From NCBI GenBank assembly GCA_027946365.1, contig JAPEUQ010000013.1, forward strand, positions 248,001 to 312,000: a stretch of DNA of 64,000 bases, in the 5' to 3' direction. A program made the position numbers and the translations under genes. The notes below the pieces were generated by a model that saw only the letters and a program-made list of their open reading frames with translations, ran no database searches and was not told the DNA's origin. Below are positions 1 through 11,098 of this stretch, one piece after another (within the stretch, counting starts at the first letter, position 1; every line of letters begins with the position of its first letter). This DNA is from Kalmusia sp. IMI 367209. Taxonomy: Eukaryota > Ascomycota > Dothideomycetes > Pleosporales > Didymosphaeriaceae.

Positions 1-473
1 GGCAAGCCAGAGAGTCCCGGAAGACGAGTCGCGAGCAAAAGGTAACGTACGTCTATCACGGATTGCCAATCCTCGTCATTCAAATCCTCGACTCGTTCTG
101 TGAAAATGCATTTCGGAATCACGCCAGCCATGTTCACCGCGCCGTCTAATTTCCCCCACTTCTCCGCGATCTCGTCTATCCAGGCGTCTACCTCTTCTCT
201 CTTTCTTACGTCAGCGCGCGTCGCGAGGATGTCACCGCCATCTTGGCAAAGGTCTCGGAGGCTAGCGTGGGCCTTGGAGAGTTTGGTGCTGCTGTTGCTC
301 ATGATGGCTACTCTGGCGCCTTGGGAGACGAGCAGGGCAGCGGTGGCGTAGCCGATGCCTGAAGAGCCGCCCGTGATGGCTACTACTTTTGAGCGGAGGT
401 TGAAGATGGGAGGCATCATTGAATAACTCTTCGACGCTGGTGTTTCCGCTATGGGGGCGATGTTGATTGACAT
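1..473 (-). CDS. SDR family oxidoreductase (3' part beyond left edge)
   Basis: The minus frame from ATG 471-473 encodes the N-terminal part of a classical short-chain dehydrogenase/reductase. Visible signatures are the nucleotide-binding glycine motif TGGSSGIG near residue 30 and a structural NMAG, a variant of the usual NNAG, near residue 105. The frame reads to about position 51, where GTACGT on the minus strand looks like an intron donor. In the family the next residues (NLTG-like) would follow that intron, which lies at or beyond the window edge. The catalytic Ser-Tyr-Lys part is therefore not visible. An NAD(P)-dependent alcohol or ketone oxidoreductase is likely; the substrate cannot be told. 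Confidence 0.8.
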   Translation of the reverse strand, partial: MSINIAPIAETPASKSYSMMPPIFNLRSKVVAITGGSSGIGYATAALLVSQGARVAIMSNSSTKLSKAHASLRDLCQDGGDILATRADVRKREEVDAWIDEIAEKWGKLDGAVNMAGVIPKCIFTERVEDLNDEDWQSVIDVRYLLLATRLPGLSGL

Positions 474-1064
474 TTTGATCGAGAACAGGGAAAACGACGA
501 ATACCAAATTGAAGCGCTAGGCCGGTGAAGAAATCCGAGATGCAAGTTATTCAAATTTTTACAATGAGTCCTGGCATGTTTATACCAGTGAGCGCATGGC
601 GTTGAAGTGGTGGTCTTTTCGCAAGAGGATTACTACTCTGCGAAGGATCTACGCTAAGCTTCTGTACTTCCTAGTAGGGTGTAGAAGACAGCTACTAACA
701 ACTTTAATCCAAGAGCGAATGATAAGGATGGGTGGGTCTTTTGGTGTGTACCTCCGATGTTCGATGGAGCTTCCGGAAGTGTACTGGCTGTGCAGATGCA
801 TGACTCGTTCTTGGTGCCCCGCGCGTGCTACCCCACGCATTGGTGTTGTTCATGCAAGATCAGTACGATTGAGGAATACTAGGTCGTGTATGCAGTGTGT
901 TCATGCCAATGCTATTCCTGGAAACATCACTCGAGCAGAATGCAAGAAGGTAGACTATCTTCCATAGCTGCGGCTTGTACTTGGACTTTCCGCTTGCGCA
1001 TGATGTTCCCTATACCATTTCGTTGCGTTTCCAGCTACGTCTCCGTTTACACTTAAAAGAGTCC
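474..1064. other. Intergenic region, no gene seen
   Basis: It lies between the start of the left-edge SDR and the 3' end of the MFS carrier. A 123-codon open frame on the plus strand (596-967) has no recognisable domain and a cysteine/arginine-rich composition unlike its neighbours, so I treat it as chance. The part near 474-600 should hold the SDR promoter. Confidence 0.5.
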
Positions 1065-2666
1065 CTAATCAAATGTACCCTCAGGTCTTGCTTGCAACAC
1101 CCAGATCTCCCTCTCCGCCTTCGTCACAGGTTCCTTCGGTAACAATTTGAACAAATACGGTCCCGCAACCGCCAACAAAGCGCCAAACCCACACGTCGCC
1201 GTCAACGTACTGAACCCTACCAAATGTTGTAGCGCATTGCTGCTCGGCCAAAGATAACTCCCATAGATTATCGCCAGATGTCCAAACGAGTTAACAAACG
1301 CAATAGCGACCGAGCGCTTCTGATCCGGGAACGGAATGCATTCGCTCGTCCAATTGAGCATAAGCGGAAGCCCAGTGTACAGCCCTGCGACCAAGAGGCA
1401 CATCATGATGTACTTTGCCACGACCGCTTTGACCAAGGCAGAAACAAGGCAGGCGATGGCGCTAAGGCAGAAGAGCCCTGCACTGTGCCACCTGCGGTCT
1501 TGAAGCGTGTCTGAACTCCAAGACAGCCCGAGTTGGAACACGGTGCCTACGATCCAGATAGGTACTGTCATCCACTGCGCAGTCACTTTCGTGTAGCCCA
1601 TCGTCTTCAGGATAGTAGGCACGAAGTACGATATTGACATACCCAGGATAATGATACTGTACGACACGAGGAAAAACCAGGTCTTCCCATCTGTAACGAC
1701 GGCCTTGAACGCCTGCCACGATGTCATTCTCCGGCTGGTAGATGTGACGCTTACGTGGCGATCGGCGAGAATTCGGATGTGCGCGAGGCGGCGTTGGTCT
1801 GGCGTGAGGAATCGCGCGGTAAGAGGGTAGTCTGGGAGTAGGAAGTATAGAGCAAAGCCGCAGACGACGGTCAACACGCCTTCTACGATAAAGAGCCAAC
1901 GCCAGCCGGGAATCCCGCGGGCGCCTTCAAGACCGTTGATGATGGCGCCCGCCATGATGCCGCCTAGGGCCGGGGCGATGGTGCCAGATGTGTAGAATAT
2001 ACAGAAGCGTTTACCTACGAAGTCATCAGAACCCCTTCCGGACTTGAACCAAAAGGAAATTGAACTTACCTATCTCCCTCTTAGTATAGTAACATGTCAA
2101 CAGAAAAATCGCACCTGGGAACAGCCCAGCTTCTACACATCCAAGAAAAAAGCGGCCCGCCAGAATCCCCTCGTAGTTCTTAGACTGCGACAACGCAATC
2201 ACGATGCTTCCCCAGACCCACACTGTTGTGGGCAGATAAAGCGAGGGTCGGCATTTGTTCATTATCATATTAGATGGCACTTCGCAGAGGAAATAGCCTA
2301 CGAAGAAGAGGTAAACTAAGAGGGAGTAGTCGCCGTCGGCCATGTTGAGAGTTTCGCTCATACCCGCAGCGTTTGCGTTGGCCTTGGATTGGTGTCAGCA
2401 CGAGTTCATGGATAACATTTCTCACTTACAATGTTTCCACGATCGAGATAAGCGAGGACGTACATCCACCAGAGGCATGGAAGTAGAACAAGATCGATTT
2501 TCCGAACGAGGCGCTTCTCTTCTGGAGTGTCGGGGATGTAATTTTGCAGTGCAAGGACCATCTCTGGATCGACGTTCAAATCTGCCACGTTGCCCTTGAG
2601 GACGATGTTCTCATCGGCTTTATTAATCGGACCATTTTTGGTGTCTTTGGTGTCGGTGTGAGCCAT
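1065..2666 (-). CDS. MFS transporter, anion:cation symporter (allantoate/nicotinate permease-like) family
   Basis: Three exons (2666-2430, 2382-2070, 2014-1065) join in phase to 499 residues, the usual size for this family. Donors are GTAAGT and introns are 47 and 55 nt. A cytosolic N-terminus of about 60 residues precedes the first membrane segment, which contains the LDRGNI signature; NANAAGM follows and is typical of Dal5/Tna1-type carriers. A second block GRFFLGCVEAGLFPG matches the conserved TM4-TM5 region. Roughly 12 hydrophobic segments are visible, so it should be a plasma-membrane importer of small carboxylates or vitamins such as allantoate, nicotinate or pantothenate. The exact substrate cannot be read from sequence. 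It runs in the same direction as the FAD oxidoreductase upstream, about 800 bp away. Confidence 0.88.
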
Positions 2667-3460
2667 TGTTGGCTGGATTCGCCTTGAAGCGAGAGTTCGT
2701 TCGTTGAACTAAGTCGAGTCTGAAGGCAATTGCGAGCCACGTTTCTGGCTGGAGACGAGCGCGAGGGATAGTTTACGCTCTTAAACCATTGATGCGACCC
2801 CCAACTTTGGAGTCTGCCACGCATGACTCTACGCAGCCGCCCAGCATTGTAGTCGAGCACCGAGTCCCATGTACATGATTGCTACACGCGATTAACGACC
2901 GGGTTATCTTTACCGCACAACTATCTCTTAGGTTCTGAATGCCTATCTTTGTCAGGGATTGTTTGATCCTTCAAAAGCACAATATAGGATATTGGAACGG
3001 TACCCGGCCAAGACACTCTCCGCATTCCCAAGGCTTGGCGTTGTGGGTAACACGGATCGCAGCACCACCAAAGAGGGCAATATTAAGAGTTGTTGCAATA
3101 AAGTCAGTAGAGTGTACGATGTTCTTCTTGGCTTTCGAGCGTTAGTGGCTTGGATCGGCGATAACACCGAGATTTTTGTATATCGTTGTCAAACAACGTA
3201 GTGCTACGTTTCTTAGCCTCTTGGAATTTTGAGTATTCTGTGAGGCGACTTGAGTTTGGTCACGCGAAAGGAGACAACAAAAGCACACACTATGTGACTA
3301 AGCGTTGGACTTTTCTGCATGTTGTATTCTTTGTCTTTGTGTGGCTTCGTGTATTTCAAGAAGTTTCTGCGACTTCAGCGATACGCGAATGATCTCAGCA
3401 CTTTCTCGACATGCTATGTAACCCGAATACCATGATCACAAACTCAACGACTTCCCTGAC
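2667..3460. other. Intergenic region, no gene seen
   Basis: About 790 bp between the start of the MFS gene and the 3' end of the FAD oxidoreductase. Only short overlapping open frames without domains occur. It should hold the MFS promoter. Confidence 0.5.
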
Positions 3461-5098
3461 TCAGAGCTTCGACTCTTTCACCCTCCGATGCATATCCAGC
3501 GCGAAGTTCTCCTTACTCTCCAGCCTCGCTCTAGACTCTTTAAACAAACTCGGAATCCCCGTGTTTTCAAAAGGAACATCTTTTAGCACCATCTCGCTGA
3601 GACCCTTGGCTGCCAGAAATATCTGCGGCATCCCGTGGCCCGTAAAGCCACCCATGATAAACATATTCTGTCTCCCCGGAACCGGACCTATGCGCGGGAA
3701 TTGATCGGAAGAATATCCCATGACTACACAAGACCTATTAGCCTGTCATAATTACACACGAATGCAATCAAACCAAGAATCTGAGAAGAACTTACTCCCA
3801 GCCCACACCTGCTCCGTATACGCTCCACTGTCCTCCCAACCCCGAAAATATCTCTGCATGTACCCGTCGAAGTAATTCTTTCCTTTCTCGATAATCTTGC
3901 TGTCGTCAACGTTGCCGTACCATTCGTCCAGATCTCTTAAGTATGTTCTCCGCGCCCCTCCCACGATGATGCTCCCGTCGGTCCTTGGAATCAAGTAATC
4001 AAAGTCCAACTCATTGAACCTCAGCGCATACGAATTGTTCAGCAAGGGCGGCATAGAAGGCCCGGGAGTAACGATGCGGCTACATATTGTGCGGTAGGGA
4101 ATGATCTTGTCTTGGTATTCTGGGAGGAGGGCGGCTGTGTAGGCGTTTGTTGCTATGATGATGGTGCGCGCGCGGATGGTGCCGCGGGGGGTAGTTACGG
4201 GCCATGTGCCGTCGGGGGACTGGCTGGAAGGGATAGATAGGGCGGGAGTGTGGGTTTGGAGGTTTACGTTGGAAAAGGTAAGGGCGTGAGTGAACATGTG
4301 GTGGATTAATTTGTATGGCCAGAGATGGGCTGTCGTGTATTTGTATACGCCTTTTGCACCTTTAATGCCAGAGATCTGTAAGTAGTGCTTAGTATTACGG
4401 ACGAGGCTTTGTTGTTGAACTGTCGAGCATGTATCGCTGATGGACTGTCAGAAAAACTACGTACCATCTCAGCATCTTTCCTAGGCGTGTAAAAGGCCGT
4501 CTTCGCTACTTCTCCCCCATTAGCAATGAATTCATCGTATCGAGCTTTAAGCGCTTCGTTGTGTTCCACAGATAATTGGACGTCGACAGCCTGTGTGACG
4601 TTGAAATCGCAGTCCACTCCCGTCTCTCGAACGTACTCCTTTATCGCGTTCAAGTTCGCTATTTCAAACTCCGCAATCTCAGCACCAGCCTTAACCCCGA
4701 ATATCCTGGCGGCGCTAGATGCGACGTTATATGGATCTGGCTTGCAATGACCACCTAAAATCCCATATTCAAGTTAGCGATGTTCGCTAGAGATACTACT
4801 ACAACAAAAGATGAAATGTGCAATGGATAGTAGTAAAATCAGAGATGCTCATACCATTACGTCCAGAAGCGCCAGAACAAAGCTGCCGAGCTTCCAAGAT
4901 GACAAAGGATTTGTTCGCAGATTCTGCCTGTGATAAGAAATGCGTGATGAGGGATGCGCCCGAGTATCCAGCCCCAACGATGAGAACGTCGCATTCGGCA
5001 GGTAGGGACTCTGTCGAGCGATAGTCGTCCAATGCGCCAGGTGAAGAGCGCCAGAAAGATGACATGCCATTTGCTGGCGGTAAGGTCGTCTTGGCCAT
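3461..5098 (-). CDS. FAD-dependent oxidoreductase, DAO family (glycine/D-amino-acid or amine oxidase-like)
   Basis: Four exons (5098-4855, 4754-4465, 4375-3796, 3723-3461) join to 458 residues with correct phase at every junction. The dinucleotide-binding motif DVLIVGAGYSG lies near residue 37. GRNGGHC, split by the first intron, and the FAD-contact block WAGIMGYSSD, split by the last, are hallmarks of fungal DAO proteins. A C-terminal MGGFTGHGM completes the FAD site. The family oxidises amino or imino groups of small molecules, releasing aldehyde or ketone, ammonia and H2O2; several fungal relatives are annotated as gamma-glutamylputrescine oxidase-like. No clear signal peptide or peroxisomal C-terminal SKL is present: the protein ends in ESKL, with Lys-Leu preceded by Ser, which is SKL itself, so peroxisomal import by PTS1 is plausible. 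Confidence 0.9.
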
Positions 5099-6006
5099 AT
5101 TCTAACAATTGGTCAAACTCGTCGAAATGTAGACAGTGTGAGTATGCGCGTTTAATATCGCCGAAATTCAATTTACTACTTGTTCGACAGCATAGCACTA
5201 CTCGCCGTACACGCCTATCCTCCACTTTGCCTGTAGAGCGAGCGCTGTGCATAGCAAACCGTGACCCACTCACTTCTCGGGAGAAAGTCCGAGATAGGCG
5301 GGATGTTCGTCGTCGGGAACCACACTAGTACGTAAACCACACGCCAGGGCCAAGCGCCGCTATCACCGGGTACTGACATCCACTCGAGCAGCTTGGCGGG
5401 GTAGTTCATCAGATTGTTATCCATTGCCATGACGCCTTGGCAATGATACTGTACCACTTAATCTACACCTTGGACAAAGTCCAAATAGACATTGAGGTCA
5501 TTGATCGTACCTTTCTCTGACTGATTCACCCTGGGTTCGTTCATGCTTATGCTCGTCTCGCTCACTGTCCAAGCCCTGTCTTGCTGCATGCAAAGGCAGC
5601 TCAGGTAGGAAGTCGATGCGACGCGGCAAGTTCTGTCTTCGATCGAGGGTTGAACCTGAATTGTTTTATTTGATATGGTTTGCTCCAATGGTGACTCTGA
5701 TCATCGCTCTGACCTCGTTCTGACCATCTTCTGACCTCGGGCGTGTGTCGGACGAACCATGCCGACGTCTACCGGAGAAACAAAAGCATATAACGCCGAC
5801 ATTCTGAACCGGAAATGCCATCGTCCGAGTGTGAGGAGAACGTGCTCCAGATTCTATAAGTAGGGGCGGATGTCATGTTTGTACGAAATGATTTTCCATT
5901 ACTATCTGAAGCAGAGCAAAGCAAAGCGGCTGAAACGACTCTATTACACGAAAAAACAGTAACAAAAGGGAAGAGAAGAGAGTGAATTAGCCTGCTTGCC
6001 GTTACA
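5099..6006. other. Intergenic region between divergent genes
   Basis: About 900 bp between the divergent starts of the FAD oxidoreductase and the VOC gene; it should contain both promoters. Small open frames (for example 5215-5457 minus) have no recognisable content. Confidence 0.5.
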
Positions 6007-6510
6007 ATGTCCAATCGCGCGATCAATCACATAGGCATCCATGTGCCTGACCTAGATGCCGCCGTCAAATGGTACACCAAACACTTTGGCTTCAAGCAAA
6101 TCCGCAGCAATATGAGCTTCGACCGCACTGCAATGCCATCCGCTACAATCTTTCGCATTTACGGCAACAAGCTACATAAGGTTGAAGTCGCTTTCCTGAG
6201 CGCCAGCAACGATGTCGGCTTCGAGCTCTTCCAGTTCATCGATCCCCCCATGTCCGAGCCTTCGAGTTTCGAGTATACGAGAGGGGGTGTATTCCATATC
6301 GCGGTCACGGATCCAGATCCAGTGGCAGTACTTGAGAGGGTGGTGCAGGCAGGAGGGAAGTTAATTGGAGAACCTGTTGAGATACCGAGAGGTGAGGGAC
6401 ACGAGAAGATGGTGGCATTGTATTTGCAAGATCCCTGGGGTAATGTGATTGAGGTGTGTAGCACAAGCTTCGATAATATGGTGGTGGATCGGAGCGTTTT
6501 TGAAAAATAG
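6007..6510 (+). CDS. VOC (glyoxalase/dioxygenase fold) family protein
   Basis: A single exon of 167 residues. Two beta-alpha-beta-beta-beta modules are visible. The first starts with NHIGIHVPDLDAAVKWYT (residues 7-24) and ends with the KVEVAFL strand; the second starts with GGVFHIAVTDPD (about 98) and ends with LQDPWGNVIEV (about 140-150). H8, H102 and the Glu of NVIEV occupy the usual metal-ligand positions, with a further acidic residue in GFELFQF. Bacterial and fungal relatives include glyoxalase I, fosfomycin-resistance-type proteins and ring-cleaving dioxygenases, so the reaction is not determined. It is divergent from the FAD oxidoreductase, and the two could act on the same metabolite; that is only a context guess. 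Confidence 0.88.
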   Translation: MSNRAINHIGIHVPDLDAAVKWYTKHFGFKQIRSNMSFDRTAMPSATIFRIYGNKLHKVEVAFLSASNDVGFELFQFIDPPMSEPSSFEYTRGGVFHIAVTDPDPVAVLERVVQAGGKLIGEPVEIPRGEGHEKMVALYLQDPWGNVIEVCSTSFDNMVVDRSVFEK

Positions 6511-6577
6511 CATGGCCGATCTGTTGGTCTGATTGAGTTAATTATTGCCATTGCGATGCTTTCCCTCGTCTTTACCG

Positions 6578-7943
6578 CTATTGCACTGTCCATTGGCATT
6601 GACAAGCGGATTCGGAACTATCCTGCTGTCTCTTTGCTCGGATGAGAGTAGTAGTGTTGCTGCTAGATGCATCGAGAGCGGCCGCAGAGTCACTAGTACT
6701 AAGGAAGTACTTAGGAGCACCGTTATTTCGTAGTTGGCCCGTAGTCAATACCGTTTGTTGTTCACAATAGGCTTGAGTATCATTTGCGAGCCACTGTTCT
6801 GAAATGTTCATGACGTAAGGAAACGGTGGTGGCGGGGCGGTTTCCGTGGTCTTATTGTTTCTGCTTTCCGTACTGTTGGTGGTTGTATTTGTATGTTGAG
6901 ATGGGTAGATGAACCCTTCTACTATAGTATTATTGAAAAAGCAGAGCCAAGGTTGGTCTTTTGGTGCGAGATTTGTTTTCATTGTACTCGATGCTGTATG
7001 CTCGGATGCACCTATAAAGGACAATTGATCTTCTGCTACGAGAACAGTGCGATCGTAGATTGCTCGAAAATGGTAAGCGGTTCCACTCTCTAATTGTTTA
7101 GAACGTTGGACCAGATCGAGCTTTACTGGCCTTATCGAGAAATGCTGTTGCCCATAAGTGCTTTCATTGCTATTCTCGATGGACTCGGCTGAAAGATATA
7201 ATTCCCGAGGTTGGGTTTCCGTCGAAGAGATCACGACACTTAGAAATGCCTTTTTGGTGCATGTCCACGTGGCAGACTCATCATTGACGGTGATACAGGC
7301 AGAGATCTGCTGACGAGGATAATCGAGGGTGATTAGAAAAGTTCCTTGGGTTAGGGAAGAACCGTTTGGAATGCTCAATGACGTGATGATTCCAGTGGAC
7401 TGGTCATCAGAACTTCTTCGTGAAGATAGTCAGAAGGCGTCTTATATTAGGGTGAAAACGTACCTTTTACTCAGGTGGGGCTTGATTGATAGAAGGCTTA
7501 GGCTGATAGTCAATAGTAGACTGAATTGCACCTGAGTCAAGATGTTAGGGTACATGTAAAGCGAAGCAGATATTTATGGGTCGTCTTACGCATAAAAGGG
7601 CTAAGGTACGTTGTTTAACTGATAGCTGGTACCACTTTCTCTTGGCAAAGATACCCCATGCCGTTTTCGGGAGTGGAGGCAATGGTTTCGTCGGCCGCCT
7701 TTGAACTGAGGATGTAGCTGGAACGACTTCTTTTTCTTCGGTACCTGGGGACACGATCTTGGCGCCTGCACTATTGGATCGTTCAATGGGAACTGTCTCA
7801 AGCCCCTCCTCAATCAACTCGTTCGCATCCTCATGCGTGGATGCTCTTCTGACACTCTGCTCGCAGCTTACTGGGAAAAGTGTCACGATACTTGGTAACG
7901 CTGGAGCCGGTGTCTTCTTTGGCGATCGCTGAGGAAATCGCAT
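6578..7943 (-). CDS. Predicted single-pass membrane protein with glycosylated C-terminal ectodomain (DUF7820-like)
   Basis: Three exons (7943-7590, 7531-7464, 7412-6578) give 418 residues with consistent phases. The N-terminal third is disordered and Pro/Ser/basic-rich (RPTKPLPPLPK). The small middle exon supplies a hydrophobic segment containing SLLLTISLSLLSI, the likely membrane anchor. The C-terminal about 270 residues are beta-rich with many NxS/T sequons and cysteines, including CQCQW at the end. This layout matches a fungal family I associate with the name DUF7820; that label is from memory and was not searched. The function is unknown. An open frame continues upstream of the chosen ATG to about 8018 (SLPEYLDS..), so the true N-terminus may lie in an upstream exon. 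Confidence 0.65.
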
Positions 7944-9779
7944 GGATATAGGCGATCGTGAGAAGGTGGTTTGATGGCTGCAACTGGTTGCAGATCGCGA
8001 GTCTAGGTACTCCGGAAGGCTTGTTTAGTATTCAGTATGCAAGAGCCTCGGAACTAGAAAGCAAAAAATAGTTCCGAGCAACCTTCTCAAGTATTATCGA
8101 TAGTGCACTGAGAGGGGCTTTTCACTGCAGCAAACAAGAGTGCAATGTGGGGCTAAGAAGTGTTCCATATTTGCTGTGCCTCTTCCTGTTCCACACTGTG
8201 GTCCAAGATAGAGACATGATATTGGTGGAATCCGCAGGCCTGTAGAGAGAGGTACCAACAACTGAACCCGCAAAGCGTACTGCCACTGTGCCGTGTGACA
8301 GACTCCCAAGAGGCAATTCCACGTCCCGGCATAATTGATGCTTCAAAGGCCATTGGCTTGCACGCCCAACGTAAGTGGAGGTGGACCGTGCGTGCCGCTC
8401 ACGAAATGAAAGACTGGCCGCTATTGGTCACTGCGGGACCTTTTATGCAAGAAGCTTCGATGAGACATTGCAACCGATGTGATTTTGAGTATTGGTGTCT
8501 GGTCGCGAAAGCATCGCCGCCTATCGATAACTAGGCACAAAACCGCTTCTGTAGCCAAAGCACAAAGAGAAGGAAGCGGTTAAGCACTCTGTTGGCTTCG
8601 GGGGCAGAAGGGTGAGAGTTTTGCATCAAGACATGTAAGAATTGGGGCTGCTTCCAATCATGTGTCACCCAGTGATAATGAAGAATGGCAACATTCTGAC
8701 CGGATGGGATTCGAGGGAAACCCGAGGAGAAAAATCTGAGGCAGTGAGAAGAGAGCAAGGGGGAACGCTGAAGAGATAGTAGCGATGCATTTCAATTCCT
8801 TTTGGATTATTCGGCTGAATGTAGCATGCGATCCGGAAGACGACGATGTCGTAGAGGCGCGGGAAGGGACATGGTGGTGTCGATTGCCAGCGCTTTCTGG
8901 TTTAGCGCAAGAGGATGAGATAAGCAAATGCCCGTTCGCCCCTTCCTTCGCATCGATCTTCATCTTTCCTGTCGGCTCCAAGTCGATCGATCATGCCGAT
9001 GTTTCGAAATGTCAGACAGATATACACCCGGCCTCGTGGACATCGTGGCTGGTTGCAAGCGCCGGACGTTGGTCAGCATGCAACCTGCGTCGCACAAGAG
9101 GAATGCTGCGCCTGGTTTTATGACCACGGTAGAGTTTTTGCCAGCCTCTGAACTCACCACATCAGGAAAAAGGCAACTAAGTCCTGGTGATCCGACTGCT
9201 CATCAGTGCGACCTGATCCAAAACCTTTCCGTTCTCTAAGCAGCGTCGAGCATTCGGTACAAGGGGATCCGACCTGACAGCTGAAGTGAGCAGGCTGTAT
9301 GCGTTTTCCTAATACTTGCAGCTCTTTACTGGCATTTATATGACTGACACACAGTTATTTGAAGCTTTCGGCACAGCAACTTTCAAATCTGGGCATCACA
9401 TGCAAAGTTATCACGTTTTGATCTTCTCCACACGTGTAGTACAAATGCCTCGCCGAAAGACAACCCACTAGTCGTGACGCAAAAACCTCGACGCATCAAG
9501 ACTAGAAGCTGAGCAGCGTCCCATGGCTGCGCTGATACCCCGCAACCAACAATGTACAGGAGAGCCTCAGGTCCACGCAACCTCATTTGCCGAGCTTGCA
9601 GCACCCACCTGCGCAGTCTGGTAGATGGCGCTCTAAATCCACTATGCGAAAGTTCGGATCAGCATTCTAATTCTGGTTGACACCAGGTTAGCATGCAGCT
9701 GATCGACCCAAGGCTGCGACTAAAAAAGAGCTGAGATAATAATAACAATGCGTGGTCAGCCTGATCAGCCATCGCCAAC
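7944..9779. other. Long intergenic region, no convincing gene
   Basis: About 1.8 kb. Short open frames on both strands (for example 8658-8981 minus, 8785-9123 plus) have no domain, no splice-consistent extension and no coding-like composition. The segment next to 7944-8018 may be 5' coding sequence of the neighbouring DUF7820-like gene. Confidence 0.45.
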
Positions 9780-10724
9780 ATGGCGAACTCTATTTATGTG
9801 CCGTACGTCTCTATCGACACGAGTTATGGTGGTAGCGAGGTTATCCCTCTGTCCTTCGTTGAGAGCAACCATCACAAAACCGCGGATAACGACCTTTTGC
9901 TACCGGCTCCGAAGAGAGTTATCATGGCAGATACGTCTGCAAGCAGGCTGACCTTCTGGTCCATGTTCGTTTCAAATTTCGTTCTTTCTGCTCTTTCGAT
10001 TACGAATCTGGGGCTGATTAGTTCGATGGTGGGCTTCATTCTGCACCAAAAAGGTTTGTAATTCTCTCCATGTACTTTTCGCAATCACTGGCATGCTGAT
10101 TCCTATCTTACCAGACCACGTTGTTACGTATCAAGTAAACTGGCCAGGAAACACCGTACAACTTGCCACCCACCCGAAAAACCTCTGGGTCAACCAAGGC
10201 CACGAGAGCAACGGCGTCGCAGGATACGGCTTCTTCCTAGGCCTGATTGCCATGTACATAGCCTACCGACAAAAGCACCGAGCAGGAAAAGTACGTGCGT
10301 CGCCCGACTGCACTTCACATTCAGCTAACCCTTGTAATCCCAGCGTCCCTCCAAGACCCTCATCGCACTCTTCGTCCTGCAGCTCCTCGCCGTGCTCTTC
10401 ACCCTCTCGGCCCTCATCTTCGTCTTCCTCGTCACCAGTCAAACGAACCATCAGCACATCCGCGAGTCCGTCGCGCGCTCAGACGCGCCTTACCCCGAGC
10501 ACTGGTGGACGCCCGAGAACTGGTACAAGGCGGTGCTCGAGCTGCCGCTCGCCTCGGAGCAACGGCGCCGTAGCATCAGTTCGGCCGTGACGCATATGGT
10601 GGCTTGGAGGTGGATTCTCGTTCCCATCTTGGTGGTCGACGTGCTCACGTTTGGAATTACCACCTTCGAAATGGTCAGGCAGCGGAGGGTTTCGAAGCAG
10701 CCTGTGTTCTTCGAGGAGAAATGA
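9780..10724 (+). CDS. Integral membrane protein of unknown function, about four TM segments
   Basis: Three exons (9780-10053, 10115-10290, 10344-10724) join to 276 residues; the donors are GTTTGT and GTACGT. Hydrophobic segments occur at roughly residues 55-80 (SMFVSNFVLSALSITNLGLI), 115-140 (GVAGYGFFLGLIAMYIAY), 155-180 (LIALFVLQLLAVLFTLSALI) and 235-260 (WILVPILVVDVLTFGITTF). Between the third and fourth is an extracytoplasmic loop with HWWTPENWYKAVLELPL. It resembles fungal integral membrane proteins with no assigned role. The ATG at 9780 has a good context (CCAACATGG); an earlier ATG at 9748 is out of frame. Confidence 0.75.
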
Positions 10725-11098
10725 TAGTCCCTTGTAAATCACAATGTAGGATACGCAGGAGGGCATAGGGCGCATTAGTCGTCCGCTTCGCCTTATTGAA
10801 ATGCGACAGCCGAAGTCCCAAGCCATGGAACCAAACGCTGTTGATGTGAAGCAATGAAATCAAGTTTTCACATACATCAAAACAAACACCATTCCATATA
10901 CCAAGCACACGTTCTCATCAGCGGGGGAATTTTATCTATTCCTAGAGCTAGCGACCTATCAAGCAGATATATGGTCCTCACATATCATTCTCGTCGTTAC
11001 GTCTTGACTGCTAAAAACAGACTGGCATGGACCAAATAGTTACGTGCTAAAGCTTCCTAAATCCAGAGCAGCCAATTCATTCTCTCCACTCTGCAAAT
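10725..11098. other. Intergenic region between convergent 3' ends
   Basis: About 370 bp between the 3' ends of the four-TM gene and SOD1. Nothing beyond 3' untranslated sequence is expected or seen. Confidence 0.5.

Noticed and set aside
596..967. 123-codon plus-strand open frame
   Set aside because: No domain, Cys/Arg-rich composition, no splice-consistent extension; overlaps a minus-strand open frame of similar quality.
3461..7943. Secondary-metabolite or catabolic gene cluster around the FAD oxidoreductase and VOC gene
   Set aside because: No backbone enzyme (PKS, NRPS, terpene synthase) or cluster regulator is present.
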